Positions 8,718-17,961 of a stretch of DNA of 64,000 bases are shown here, piece by piece. The notes beneath the pieces are model-generated. The model saw nothing but the letters and a program-made list of their open reading frames with translations, had not been told where the DNA came from and did no database searches. This stretch comes from Micavibrio sp. UBA6147 (GTDB taxonomy: Bacteria > Pseudomonadota > Alphaproteobacteria > Micavibrionales > UBA1664). The stretch lies in contig DIUX01000001.1 of the NCBI GenBank assembly GCA_002423185.1, positions 702,050 to 766,049 of the forward strand, read 5' to 3'. A program made the translations under genes and the position numbers. Position 1 is the stretch's first letter. Every line of letters starts with the position of its first letter.

Positions 8718-9635
8718 TCACCCGCCATGACGCATCCGCGCAAGACCGCTCTCATCAAGCGCGACAACGAAAATACCGTATAAATCCGCCAGCCGCGCGA
8801 CTTCTTCACGGTCATGGACGAGGGTTTTGCCCGCCTCAATCACACATCCTGCAAAACCATTTTTGTGCAGAGCTTCAATCGTTTGCGGGCCGATTGTCGG
8901 CACATCAAGGCTCATATCCTGCTGGGGCTTTGATGTTTTTACCAGCAATGCCCGCCCATCCCCGTCGCATTGTGCAATCAACGCATCCGTGCCGTCCGCC
9001 CCTTCAAGGCCAATGACAACGCCATCCTTGACGCAAACTGATTGCCCCAAATCGCGGTCGCCATGGTCTTTTGCGGCCTGCCATCCGGTCAGAACACTCG
9101 CATAAAAATGCGGCTCAACACCGCGCGTTCCAATTGTTCCACGTCCCGCCAACACATCCGGCACAACGTCTTGCACCGCGTGCAAATAAAACCCGCGCCG
9201 CTCAAGCTCGGCTCGCAAAGCTCGCAACAAGGCATCATCGCCGCCCTTGCGATAAATATTCAAATGCCGCACCAAAATCGACAAAGCCGCCCAATCTGGC
9301 CGCAAACTCATCACGGATGGACGCGCAATCTTGCCGATCACCATCAGGTCAGACACATTATTTTTCTTAAAAAATGAAAAGATCCGCGCGATTTTCTCAG
9401 GCTTGACGATGATGCAGCGCTCCGGCGCCAAAAACGCGCCGTAACGCGCCGCCTCAACACTGCCCTCCAGCCCCGCAACAAAGGCCTCAAGCCCCGCTTC
9501 GCGGCACGCATCCAAAACCGTGAACGGCAAGTTTCCGCCCCCCGCAATCACACCGACCCGCGCCACAGCGCGATCATCCGGCACGCGCATGCGCGATATG
9601 TCTTGTGAGGGTGATTTTATTTTTTCGGCTGGCAT
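8718..9635 (-). CDS. lpxI: UDP-2,3-diacylglucosamine diphosphatase LpxI
   Basis: LpxI (DUF1009 family) hydrolyses UDP-2,3-diacylglucosamine to lipid X, replacing the LpxH found in gammaproteobacteria. The 305-residue product has the N-terminal GVIAGGGNLPF motif at about 27-37 and conserved C-terminal segments such as GRGTIGTRGV, DRDLGQSVCVKDGVV, ALIAQCDGDG, VDVPTIG-like and AGKTLVHDR. The start at 9635 overlaps the lpxA stop by 19 bp; an ATG at 9590 is an alternative that would give a more usual N-terminus. The position between lpxA and lpxB is the standard alphaproteobacterial arrangement. Confidence 0.94.
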   Translation of the reverse strand: MPAEKIKSPSQDISRMRVPDDRAVARVGVIAGGGNLPFTVLDACREAGLEAFVAGLEGSVEAARYGAFLAPERCIIVKPEKIARIFSFFKKNNVSDLMVIGKIARPSVMSLRPDWAALSILVRHLNIYRKGGDDALLRALRAELERRGFYLHAVQDVVPDVLAGRGTIGTRGVEPHFYASVLTGWQAAKDHGDRDLGQSVCVKDGVVIGLEGADGTDALIAQCDGDGRALLVKTSKPQQDMSLDVPTIGPQTIEALHKNGFAGCVIEAGKTLVHDREEVARLADLYGIFVVALDESGLARMRHGG

Positions 9636-10408
9636 AGCGGTCTGGACGCCTTAACTTTCGCAAAGGCCACAAGGTCGGCGACGAGCTCTTCATCGGCATA
9701 GCGTTGTTCAATATCGGCGAGCCGTCCGGCGAATGTTCCGTCCCCCATAAACAATTCACGAAACGCCTTCAAAAGGGTTTGAACACTTTCCTTTTCAAAT
9801 CCGCGGCGCTCAAGCCCGACAAGATTTAATCCCGCGAGGCGCGCCCGTTCGCCCATCACCATGCCGTATGGAATAACGTCATTCTCAACGCCCGACATGC
9901 CGCCGATCATCGCATGTTCACCAATCCGCACGAATTGATGAATGGCCGACAAACCGCCGATAATCGCAAAATCCCCCACGACAACATGCCCCGCAAGCGT
10001 CGCATTATTCGCCAAAATTACACGATTTCCGACAATGCAATCATGCGCCACATGCGCCGCCATCATGAACAGGCAATCATCCCCCACCACGGTTTTCATC
10101 TTGTCGCCCTTGGTGCCAGGGTTCATGGTCACATGTTCACGGATTTTGTTGCGTTTGCCGATATGAAGCGTCGACTCCTCACCGCTGTATTTCAAATCCT
10201 GCGGCGCGGTGCCGATGGATGCGAAAGGATAGATGATCGTATCTTCACCGACCTGCGTGCGCCCATCGACAACCACATGGGACACAAGCTGGACATTATC
10301 GCCCAATTGCACATGCGGGCCAACCGTGCAAAACGGGCCGATTTTTACGTTGCTGCCAAGCTCGGCTTTCGGATCTACGACCGCCAGTGCATGAATATTC
10401 GTTGTCAT
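9617..10408 (-). CDS. lpxA: UDP-N-acetylglucosamine O-acyltransferase
   Basis: LpxA starts lipid A synthesis by acylating UDP-GlcNAc from acyl-ACP. The 263-residue protein is built of left-handed beta-helix hexapeptide repeats (for example VKIGPF, VQLGDN, TQVGED) followed by a C-terminal helical domain (about 195-263). The catalytic His lies in the region MAAHVAHDCIVG. It lies 187 bp downstream of fabZ, the longest gap inside the operon, and a 12-bp palindrome (10420-10431) covers the base of its likely ribosome site. Confidence 0.97.
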   Translation of the reverse strand: MTTNIHALAVVDPKAELGSNVKIGPFCTVGPHVQLGDNVQLVSHVVVDGRTQVGEDTIIYPFASIGTAPQDLKYSGEESTLHIGKRNKIREHVTMNPGTKGDKMKTVVGDDCLFMMAAHVAHDCIVGNRVILANNATLAGHVVVGDFAIIGGLSAIHQFVRIGEHAMIGGMSGVENDVIPYGMVMGERARLAGLNLVGLERRGFEKESVQTLLKAFRELFMGDGTFAGRLADIEQRYADEELVADLVAFAKVKASRPLCQPKK

Positions 10409-10419
10409 TGATTGTTACT

Positions 10420-10431
10420 CTTTCGTGAAAG
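10420..10431 (-). repeat. 12-bp near-palindrome over the lpxA ribosome-binding region
   Basis: CTTTC and GAAAG arms surround a two-base centre, 12 to 23 bases upstream of the lpxA ATG. On the transcript the 3' arm GAAAG is part of the purine-rich stretch GAAAGAG that is the best ribosome site, so pairing would partly hide it. The loop is tight, so folding is uncertain. Confidence 0.3.
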
Positions 10432-10595
10432 ACCGGATGAATGTGATGGAATTTTTAGAATCCCTCGCTCAAGATTCAAAATATTCCCATACTGTTACAA
10501 ACCAGTTTAGAGCAAAAACCGCTCCATCCTTAAATCACTGTTTATTACAGAAAATTGCAGTTTACAGACCCAAAGACCCGCTATGAGTTCAAGCC

Positions 10596-11063
10596 CTAAT
10601 CATCCATGATCATCGCGCTGTACACCGCATCGGCGCACACAACGCCATCAACCTTGGCCTCGCCTTTGAATTTCCAGATGCTGCCGCGTGCGCGGATGGC
10701 CTCGACATGGATTTCCATGGAGTCCCCCGGCACAACGGGCTTGCGGAATCTCGCCTCGTCAATCGACATGAAATAGACGAGTTTTCCTTTCGCCTGTTCA
10801 CCCAATGTTTCGACGACCAAAATCGCCGATGTCTGCGCCATCGCCTCAATAATCAAAACCCCCGGCATAATCGGAAAGTTTGGAAAATGGCCTTGAAAAT
10901 GCGGTTCGTTGAACGTGACGTTCTTGAGCCCCACAGCGCGTTTGCCGACTTCGAATTCAAGAATCCGATCAACCAATAAAAGCGGGTAACGATGCGGAAT
11001 CATTTCCATGATCCGCGTTACATCGATTTGACCTTCTTTAACGGGTGTTTTGACTTTTGCCAT
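10596..11063 (-). CDS. fabZ: 3-hydroxyacyl-ACP dehydratase FabZ
   Basis: FabZ dehydrates beta-hydroxyacyl-ACP in fatty acid elongation and competes with LpxA and LpxD for the same acyl-ACP pool. The 155-residue hot-dog-fold protein has the active-site His in PHFQGHFP and Glu in PGVLIIEAMAQ, and the N-terminal IPHRYPLLLVD motif. It starts one base after the lpxD stop, so translation is coupled. The lpxD-fabZ-lpxA order is conserved in proteobacteria. Confidence 0.97.
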   Translation of the reverse strand: MAKVKTPVKEGQIDVTRIMEMIPHRYPLLLVDRILEFEVGKRAVGLKNVTFNEPHFQGHFPNFPIMPGVLIIEAMAQTSAILVVETLGEQAKGKLVYFMSIDEARFRKPVVPGDSMEIHVEAIRARGSIWKFKGEAKVDGVVCADAVYSAMIMDD

Positions 11064-11064
11064 G

Positions 11065-12126
11065 TTAGGACGTCCCTGATTTTTTTGTTGTTGTTAGACG
11101 TTTCAGTGTCGCAAGTTCTTTCCAGTGCAGGCGTTTTTCCTGAGCGGGAGTCCCCATGACATCCATACCATCGGGAATTGATTTACTGACCCCTGATTGG
11201 GCACCAATTTTCACAGAATGCCCTATTTCGAGATGCCCCGCAAGTCCGGCTTGCCCACCGATCATGCTGTAGGAACCGATCTTCGTGCTCCCCGATATTC
11301 CGACTTGAGCAACGATAACACATCCTTGACCGATCTGGACGTTATGCCCGATCTGAACCAAATTATCAATAATCGTGCCGTCACCAATTATCGTGTCAGG
11401 CCCCGCGCCGCGGTCAATCGTTGTATTCGCACCAATATTCACCCGATCACCAATCATAACGCGCCCCAATTGCGGCACCGGCACAAATCCGGCGGGGTCA
11501 AGCGCAAAACCGAACCCGTCCTGACCGATGCGCACACCGTTATGGATGCGCACGCCGCGCCCGATCACGCTGTGGCTGATCGTACAATGAGCCCCGATAT
11601 GGCATCCTTCGCCAATCTCAACGCCAGCGTAAATGACGCTTCCCGCTTCGATAATGCATCCGTTACCGATCCGTGCGCCTTTATAGATCGCACAGCCCGG
11701 CGCGATCATGCAATCCTTGCCAATAACGGCGTCTTTATCAATGACGGCGGATGGCGCAATGCCGCTGAACTGCGAATGTTCAAAGGACGCGCGATAAAAC
11801 GGCAACGCATCCGGATGAAACAACGCCGCCGCCAAGGCATAGCTGCGATACGGATTTTTGGACACTAAGAGCGCCATGCCATCCGGCGCATCCGCGATCA
11901 TTTTCTCGGCAATAATGCACGCGCCGGCCTTTGAGTTTTTAAACGCATCGCGATATTTCACATTGTCTAAAAAGCCAAGCTGGTCGCTCTTGGCATCTTG
12001 AAGCGCCGCAACCGCAGTCATGAGTTCATCACCACGGCCAGCCTGATAAAGAACAGCCCCGCAATGCGAGGCTATCCGATCCAGTGTAAACGGCCCTTCG
12101 TTTTTAAAGAAGCGCGGGTCAGCCAT
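11065..12126 (-). CDS. lpxD: UDP-3-O-(3-hydroxyacyl)glucosamine N-acyltransferase
   Basis: LpxD adds the second 3-hydroxyacyl chain to the lipid A precursor. The 353-residue product has an N-terminal uridine-binding domain (about 1-105) followed by about ten hexapeptide repeats of a left-handed beta-helix (VIGKDC, ARIGNG, VEIGEG, VQIGQG) and a short C-terminal helix. The catalytic His is expected in the segment [10 protein letters not shown]. The ATG at 12126 was preferred to the in-frame ATG at 12141 because AAGGGA lies 7 to 8 bases before it. Confidence 0.96.
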   Translation of the reverse strand: MADPRFFKNEGPFTLDRIASHCGAVLYQAGRGDELMTAVAALQDAKSDQLGFLDNVKYRDAFKNSKAGACIIAEKMIADAPDGMALLVSKNPYRSYALAAALFHPDALPFYRASFEHSQFSGIAPSAVIDKDAVIGKDCMIAPGCAIYKGARIGNGCIIEAGSVIYAGVEIGEGCHIGAHCTISHSVIGRGVRIHNGVRIGQDGFGFALDPAGFVPVPQLGRVMIGDRVNIGANTTIDRGAGPDTIIGDGTIIDNLVQIGHNVQIGQGCVIVAQVGISGSTKIGSYSMIGGQAGLAGHLEIGHSVKIGAQSGVSKSIPDGMDVMGTPAQEKRLHWKELATLKRLTTTKKSGTS

Positions 12127-12194
12127 AGTACATCCCTTCATATGGGGTGACGAGCCGGCAAGGCTCGCCGCATAGATTTAGGTTCATCTGACGC

Positions 12195-12818
12195 CTATTG
12201 AACGTCTTTAATGTCCAATTTAACGGTCTTGAGCTTGTCATTCAGCGTATCAAGAACCTCTTTGGTAATGTCGATATCCTTCGACACAATCACAACATCT
12301 TGACGAGAAATAACAAGTTCATACCCACGCTGTGCCGACAAAGTGGCCACAATCTCAAGAATTTGATTACGCAATTCACCCGTTGCAACGGCGATGCTGT
12401 CCTCAAGCTGTTTCTTTCTTTTTTTCACCTGTGTTTGAGCGTCTGAGAGTTGCTTTTCGAATTTTTGACGCTCTTTAACAATCTCTTCTTCGCTCAACTT
12501 CTCTTTGCGGGCGACGAAATCCTTTTCGGTATCACGAAGTTTTTTCTCAAGCCCTTCAAACTCTTTTTGGTATGCGTCGCGCAGGTCAGTCGCCTGTTTT
12601 TTAATGCTGAGCGCGGCCTCAGAATCGTTCAACAACGCCTGAACATCAACAACCGCCATGGACACCATGGCGCCGGAATTCTCGGTCGAAGCGACCGCTT
12701 TGCTCTCTTCCTTTTTTTCCTCCGCCTTAATGCAAGAAGGAAGGAAAACAAGCACAGCCACCCCGAACATAAACATGAAGGGGAGCATCACAGGAGAAAT
12801 TTTCGTCAGTTTCGGCAT
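12195..12818 (-). CDS. OmpH/Skp-family periplasmic chaperone with lipoprotein-like signal
   Basis: Skp holds unfolded outer-membrane proteins in the periplasm on their way to BamA, encoded just upstream. The 207-residue protein has a hydrophobic signal (about 10-28), then a Lys/Glu-rich coiled-coil region (about 60-150) typical of Skp tentacles, flanked by the short beta segments MAVVDVQ and YELVISRQDVVIVSK. The signal ends in FLPSC, so Cys29 could be lipidated, whereas classic Skp has an AXA-type soluble signal. The next residues, IKAEEKKEE, form a charged linker. Pro at -2 is not typical of a lipobox, so lipidation is an inference. Confidence 0.85.
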   Translation of the reverse strand: MPKLTKISPVMLPFMFMFGVAVLVFLPSCIKAEEKKEESKAVASTENSGAMVSMAVVDVQALLNDSEAALSIKKQATDLRDAYQKEFEGLEKKLRDTEKDFVARKEKLSEEEIVKERQKFEKQLSDAQTQVKKRKKQLEDSIAVATGELRNQILEIVATLSAQRGYELVISRQDVVIVSKDIDITKEVLDTLNDKLKTVKLDIKDVQ

Positions 12819-12893
12819 TTTTGTTACACTTCATTCTTATATTAAATTTTTACATTAAAAATAACGTCCAAGAGCCGTCTTCAGGAACCGTTC

Positions 12894-15224
12894 TTAAAAA
12901 CGGGTTCCGAAGTTCAGGCGGAACACTTCTTTTTCGTCGTATTCTTCTTCCAAAACCGGCTTGGCAATATCAACACGAACCGGCCCCATTGGCGATTTCC
13001 AAGACACACCGACACCGACAGACGCGCGCAGCGAGCTCTCATCAACCAAGGCTCCGCCCGTATCGTCAACATCCCATAATGTTCCCATATCCGAAAATGC
13101 GTGGCCTTTGAGGCCCAGCTCTTCCGGCAAACCTACGGGGAATTCAAATTCCGCTGAGCCACGATAAAACACGTTGCCGCCCAAGGAGTCATCGGTCGCC
13201 AAATCACGCGGACCGACACCGGCATATTTGAAACCACGAAGCATATTGCCGCCAAGGAAGAAACGCTCGTTAATTTTCACGTCCTCATCGCCCCATCCTT
13301 GGATGGCGCCGCCCTCCAAAAGCGAACTGAAGATAATTTTTTCCGTCACGGGAATATAGTAAATGCCGCCAAGACGCCCCGAAACATATTTGGCATCGCC
13401 GCCAACACCGGCAATTTCGGAATCAAGCCAGACAAACGGCCCAGACGTGGGGAAGAATGAACTGTCGCGATCATCATATTCAAGCCGCTGTGACACGGCC
13501 GATGTGACGCGGTCGCCCTTTTGGTCAAGAATGAACCGCGACGCCGCCGCATTCACGTTCAGGATTTTATTGCTCTCGATACGATACCGGACGCTCTGGT
13601 CAAGCTTGTCAGACAGCGGATACGCCAGATGAACGCTTGATCCCGTTCTTTCTTGGTCGTAGGAACTCTCATCCTGCAAGTCGCGCGTCATATGGAAGGC
13701 ACTGACGCCGGCCTCCAGCTTACGATCCATGAAATAGGGCTCGGTAAAACCGATCTCGAATTGGGTGCGTTCGCCCGCAATTGTCGTCGCAAAGACCAAA
13801 TCCTGCCCCTTGCCGAGCAAGTTACGCTCGCGAATGCTCAAATCCGCCAAAGGTCCATCCGTGGTCGAAAAACCGGCACCGATGGATACTTCACCGGTTG
13901 ATTTTTCCTGCACCTCAACGTCAATGACGGTTTGGTCGGGATTGCTCCCCCGCTGCGGCTTAACGGTGACTTTTTCGAAGAAGCGCAGATCATTGATATT
14001 TTTTTCGGATTTCGCAAGCTTAGAGCGGTTAAACGGATCGCCTTCCGCCAGCTCAAATTCACGGCGGATCACCTTATCAAGAGTCCGAACATTCCCATCA
14101 ATATTGATTTTCTCGACAAAAACTTTGGCTGTTTCGGTGATGCGCAGCGTAATATCAACCGATTTATTGGCCGAATTCCGGCGCAAATCAGGACGAATAT
14201 TCACGAATGCAAATTGCATGTCGCCCAATTTATCGGTCAAGGCAGAGATGATTTTTTCAATCTCATCGGCATTATACCAATCATCCTTTTGAACCGTAAT
14301 AAGGGCGTTCAACGCCTCAATATCGACGTTTTTCGGCGCGCTGGATGCATCAATCCGCACGGAGCCGATCTTATAGCGCGGCCCTTCTTCAACGGTAAAG
14401 GTAATAAAGAACGCTTCTTTGTCTTGCGACAATTCCGCCACAGCAGACAAAACGCGAAAATCAACATAGCCGTTTTTCAGGTAATAACGGCGAAGCTGTT
14501 CTTGGTCAAACGCCAAACGATCCGGATCATAGCGGTCATCCGTAGACAAGAAACGGTACCAACGCGCCTCTTTCGAGGTAATCACGCTGCCCAGCTCATC
14601 ATCGCTATAAATCTCGTTTCCGACAAATTTAATGCCGCGAATTTCCGTCACCGGCCCTTCGTCAATTTCATAGACAAGGTTCACACGGTTTTGGTCAAGC
14701 TGGATGATTTTTGGTTCAACCTTCACAGAGAAACGCCCGCTGTGACGGTACAGCTCATGAATACGGTCAACGTCACTTTGCACACGTGAACGTGTCAAAA
14801 CGGTGCGCGGCTTCGACAAGGTTTCGGACGACATTTCGTCGTCTTCAATCCGCTTATTTCCTTCAAACGCAACAATATTAATCAACGGGTTTTCAACCAG
14901 ATCGACAATCAATGTGCCGCCGGCCTCCTTGATCGATACATCGGCAAATAATCCGGTGGCGTAGAGGGATTTTAAGGAGTCGCTGAGCGCGTCTTGGGTA
15001 TATTGGTCGCCCGGTTTCACGGTGATGTATGACAACACCGTTTGCGGATCAATCCGCTGTGTTCCGTTCACCTGAATATTCCGGATGGTTCCGCCGCCCG
15101 CCCTGTTCGAATCATAAGAAGGCGTAGATTGCGCCGATACGGGCGCAACATAGCCCGATGCACATAGGGCAAAAACCGCTACAGACAAGCACAGCAGAGC
15201 CTTTGAAGGCAAACGAGAGGTCAT
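12894..15224 (-). CDS. bamA: Outer membrane protein assembly factor BamA
   Basis: BamA is the core of the BAM complex that folds beta-barrel proteins into the outer membrane. The 776-residue product starts with a Sec signal ending VSA-QS (about residue 31), followed by five POTRA domains (about 45-440) and a 16-strand barrel ending in the aromatic FGTRF. The L6-loop motif reads MLRGF in GGNMLRGFKYAG. It lies between rseP and the Skp homologue, as in most proteobacteria. Confidence 0.97.
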   Translation of the reverse strand: MTSRLPSKALLCLSVAVFALCASGYVAPVSAQSTPSYDSNRAGGGTIRNIQVNGTQRIDPQTVLSYITVKPGDQYTQDALSDSLKSLYATGLFADVSIKEAGGTLIVDLVENPLINIVAFEGNKRIEDDEMSSETLSKPRTVLTRSRVQSDVDRIHELYRHSGRFSVKVEPKIIQLDQNRVNLVYEIDEGPVTEIRGIKFVGNEIYSDDELGSVITSKEARWYRFLSTDDRYDPDRLAFDQEQLRRYYLKNGYVDFRVLSAVAELSQDKEAFFITFTVEEGPRYKIGSVRIDASSAPKNVDIEALNALITVQKDDWYNADEIEKIISALTDKLGDMQFAFVNIRPDLRRNSANKSVDITLRITETAKVFVEKINIDGNVRTLDKVIRREFELAEGDPFNRSKLAKSEKNINDLRFFEKVTVKPQRGSNPDQTVIDVEVQEKSTGEVSIGAGFSTTDGPLADLSIRERNLLGKGQDLVFATTIAGERTQFEIGFTEPYFMDRKLEAGVSAFHMTRDLQDESSYDQERTGSSVHLAYPLSDKLDQSVRYRIESNKILNVNAAASRFILDQKGDRVTSAVSQRLEYDDRDSSFFPTSGPFVWLDSEIAGVGGDAKYVSGRLGGIYYIPVTEKIIFSSLLEGGAIQGWGDEDVKINERFFLGGNMLRGFKYAGVGPRDLATDDSLGGNVFYRGSAEFEFPVGLPEELGLKGHAFSDMGTLWDVDDTGGALVDESSLRASVGVGVSWKSPMGPVRVDIAKPVLEEEYDEKEVFRLNFGTRF

Positions 15225-15336
15225 ATCAAATACTTTCCGGAGAACCGAGTTTTATAACACTGCGATTCTAAAGGCTGTTACCTGAAAAGAAAACCCCTAT
15301 CTTGGTAACCATCCACCGGAATTATGACACTGCGAA

Positions 15337-16728
15337 TTATGATATAAAGAGCTGGAACAGATCATTCACATTCGCGAACAACATCAACCCCGCAATCGCC
15401 AACATTCCGGTGCCGAGCGCATATTCCTGAATACGATCAGGAACAGGCGAGCCTTTCACCGCTTCGATGGCATAGAACACCAAATGCCCGCCGTCAAGTA
15501 CCGGAATCGGAAACAAGTTGAGCAAACCAAGGTTAATCGACAATAACGCGGCAAAGGTCAGCAACGCTATTGTACCTGCCTGCGCCGCATCGCCCGCAAT
15601 CGCGCCGATGCGGATAATGCCGCCCAGTTCTTTCGTGCTGCGAACGCCGGTAAACATTTGACCGAGCGCATCCAGCGTGCCGGACACGATTTCCTCTGTT
15701 TCCTTGAACGATTCAATCAACGCGCCGAGCGGAGAAAAAGCCATAATGTCATTCTCACCAATGCCGGACAACACGGGGCGATCCGTATCACCCTTTATAA
15801 AATCGGCATTTTGCTCCGAAAGCGGGTGAATGATATAGGTCGTGCTATTTTCACCACTTTTGATTTCAACATCAATTTGACGATCCATTTTGGAAACGAA
15901 AACGGCTTTCTTTTGCTTTTCGGTCATCTTTGACACATCGATGCCGTCAATCATGACCATTCCGTCCAAATCAAGCGAGGCCCCCGCCGCCATAATTCCA
16001 AGCATTCCGCGCGAATGGGTGAAGCCGTGACGATCTTCGACTTCGACACGCTCAGGGCGCACACTCTCGTTCAACATCAATTTTCCGTCGCGGACGAGCC
16101 TTACGCTCATCCCTTGATCCAGAGCAATCGTGACCTGACGCTGGATATCCTCAAACCGCTCAATCGCGCGACCGTTAATCTCAACAATTCGATCATGCGG
16201 TTGAATACCGTAATTATCCGCGCTCCCGCCCTTAATGATAGCGGCAGCGACAGGCGGCGTAATCACCTTCCCTTGAATCGAAAACACGCACGTCAAAACA
16301 ACAATCGCAAACAGGAAATTAATCGCCGGCCCCGCGAACACAATCGCTGCGCGTTTTCCAACTGATTTGTTAAAGAAGGCGACTTCGCGCTCTGCCTCAG
16401 TCATCGTGCGTCTTTCGCCGTCATCCCCTTCAATCGTTTCATCATGGCGGGTGCTGGCGGGGTCAACATCGCCAAACATTTTGACATAGCCGCCAAGCGG
16501 CACGAGGCAAAACTTCCACCGCGTTCCGTTCTTATCGTTAAAGCCAAATAATTCCTTGCCGAACCCGATCGAGAACACATCAACGCGCACACCGCATTTA
16601 CGGGCAACGTAATAATGGCCGAATTCATGAACGAAAACGAGGATACTCAAAACCAAAACGAACGGCAGAACAAACTCCATCGTATTTTGAGAAAACCATG
16701 AAATGAATTCGAAAATCGTATCAACCAT
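15337..16728 (-). CDS. rseP: RseP-type site-2 zinc metalloprotease
   Basis: RseP cuts membrane-embedded substrates such as anti-sigma factors and leftover signal peptides. The 463-residue inner-membrane protein has the zinc motif HEFGH at 34-38 in the first helix, one clear PDZ domain (IQPHDRIVEINGRAIERF), a second, weaker central segment, and the third-ligand motif LDGGH in FPIPVLDGGHL near the C-terminus, followed by a last helix. Between dxr and bamA it fits the envelope-stress role. An in-frame ATG 16 codons downstream would give a start nearer to shorter homologues. Confidence 0.95.
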   Translation of the reverse strand: MVDTIFEFISWFSQNTMEFVLPFVLVLSILVFVHEFGHYYVARKCGVRVDVFSIGFGKELFGFNDKNGTRWKFCLVPLGGYVKMFGDVDPASTRHDETIEGDDGERRTMTEAEREVAFFNKSVGKRAAIVFAGPAINFLFAIVVLTCVFSIQGKVITPPVAAAIIKGGSADNYGIQPHDRIVEINGRAIERFEDIQRQVTIALDQGMSVRLVRDGKLMLNESVRPERVEVEDRHGFTHSRGMLGIMAAGASLDLDGMVMIDGIDVSKMTEKQKKAVFVSKMDRQIDVEIKSGENSTTYIIHPLSEQNADFIKGDTDRPVLSGIGENDIMAFSPLGALIESFKETEEIVSGTLDALGQMFTGVRSTKELGGIIRIGAIAGDAAQAGTIALLTFAALLSINLGLLNLFPIPVLDGGHLVFYAIEAVKGSPVPDRIQEYALGTGMLAIAGLMLFANVNDLFQLFIS

Positions 16729-16743
16729 TATATGTTCTCCTGC

Positions 16744-17961
16744 TTAGGCTTGAGCGAGCTGTATCGGTTTGCTGCCGCCGGTTTTGTCCGCGGCTTTGAT
16801 TGCGGCACGTGTGACCACGCGCACAGAATGATCCAAATTTATGACATCATCAAGGCATGTTAAGCCTGACACATCATTTTGCATCATATCAAGAATGGTT
16901 TTTATTATATCACAAATATCCATAAAACCAATAGAACCATTTAAGAATGACTCCACGGCAATTTCGTTGGCGGCGTTAAAAATGACGGAATCTGCGGGTG
17001 AGCCGTTCAGCACATCCCGAACGATGGCCAGTGCCGGAAATTTGTCCGTATCCGGTTCTTCAAACTGTAGCCCGCCGCTCAAAGCCTTAAAATCCAGCCG
17101 CGGCCCCGATGTTTCCATACGCTGTGGCCACGCCAAACAGGACGCAATCGGCGTGCGCATATCGGACGGCCCCATCTGTGCCAAGATTGACCCGTCATTA
17201 TATTCGACCATTGAATGAACCACCGATTGCGGATGAACAATCACGTCAATCATGCGGTGATCCATGTCAAACAGATGCTTCGCCTCGATCACCTCAAGCG
17301 CCTTATTCATCATCGTTGCGCTGTCGACCGATATTTTCGCCCCCATCGACCAATTCGGATGCTTCACGGCCTGCGCCGGCGTTGCCGCCTTCATTTGCGC
17401 CCGCGTCCATGTCCGGAACGGCCCACCGGACGCCGTCAAAATCAATCGCTTGATCGCCGCTTTATTTTGACTCTCAAAGACCTGGAAAATCGCGTTATGC
17501 TCGCTGTCGACGGGGAGCAAGGTCGTGCCGTGTTTGCGCACTTCCTCCATCATCAAATGCCCCGCCGCGACAAGGCATTCCTTGCTCGCAAAGGCAACAC
17601 AGCGCCCTTGGCGGATCGCCGCAATCGTTGGCTCCAGCCCCGCCATACCGACAATCGCCGCCATCGTCCAATCGGCCTCAATCCGTGCGGCCTTAATCAC
17701 CGCATCGCGCCCCGCCATACAGGCGATGCCCGTTCCCGCCAGAGCCTGCTTCACCGCGGCATATTGCGACTCATCGCCAATCGCAACACAGCGCGGGCGC
17801 AGCGCCAGAGCCTGCTCCACCAGCTTTTGCCCGTTTTTATGCGCGGTCAGAGCCACAACCTCAAACGCATCGCGATGCGCACTGATCAAGTCAACCGTGC
17901 TGCACCCGATAGAGCCCGTAGAGCCTAGAATTGAAACGCGTTTGACCACGGCGATATCCAT
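16744..17961 (-). CDS. dxr: 1-deoxy-D-xylulose 5-phosphate reductoisomerase
   Basis: Dxr makes MEP in the non-mevalonate isoprenoid pathway and is the fosmidomycin target. The 405-residue product shows the NADPH motif GSTGSIG (13-19), the metal-binding VDSEHNA and the SASGGPFR-type substrate loop as TASGGPF. The ATG at 17961 was chosen over upstream starts at 18018 and 18003 because it places the Rossmann motif at the usual position; even so it overlaps cdsA by 37 bp. Its product feeds UppS, encoded two genes upstream. Confidence 0.95.
   Translation of the reverse strand: MDIAVVKRVSILGSTGSIGCSTVDLISAHRDAFEVVALTAHKNGQKLVEQALALRPRCVAIGDESQYAAVKQALAGTGIACMAGRDAVIKAARIEADWTMAAIVGMAGLEPTIAAIRQGRCVAFASKECLVAAGHLMMEEVRKHGTTLLPVDSEHNAIFQVFESQNKAAIKRLILTASGGPFRTWTRAQMKAATPAQAVKHPNWSMGAKISVDSATMMNKALEVIEAKHLFDMDHRMIDVIVHPQSVVHSMVEYNDGSILAQMGPSDMRTPIASCLAWPQRMETSGPRLDFKALSGGLQFEEPDTDKFPALAIVRDVLNGSPADSVIFNAANEIAVESFLNGSIGFMDICDIIKTILDMMQNDVSGLTCLDDVINLDHSVRVVTRAAIKAADKTGGSKPIQLAQA

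Noticed and set aside
13932..14789. 285-codon plus-strand frame inside bamA
   Set aside because: Antisense shadow of bamA, whose POTRA and barrel motifs are complete on the other strand.
17215..17928. 237-codon plus-strand frame inside dxr
   Set aside because: Arg/His-rich antisense shadow of dxr.
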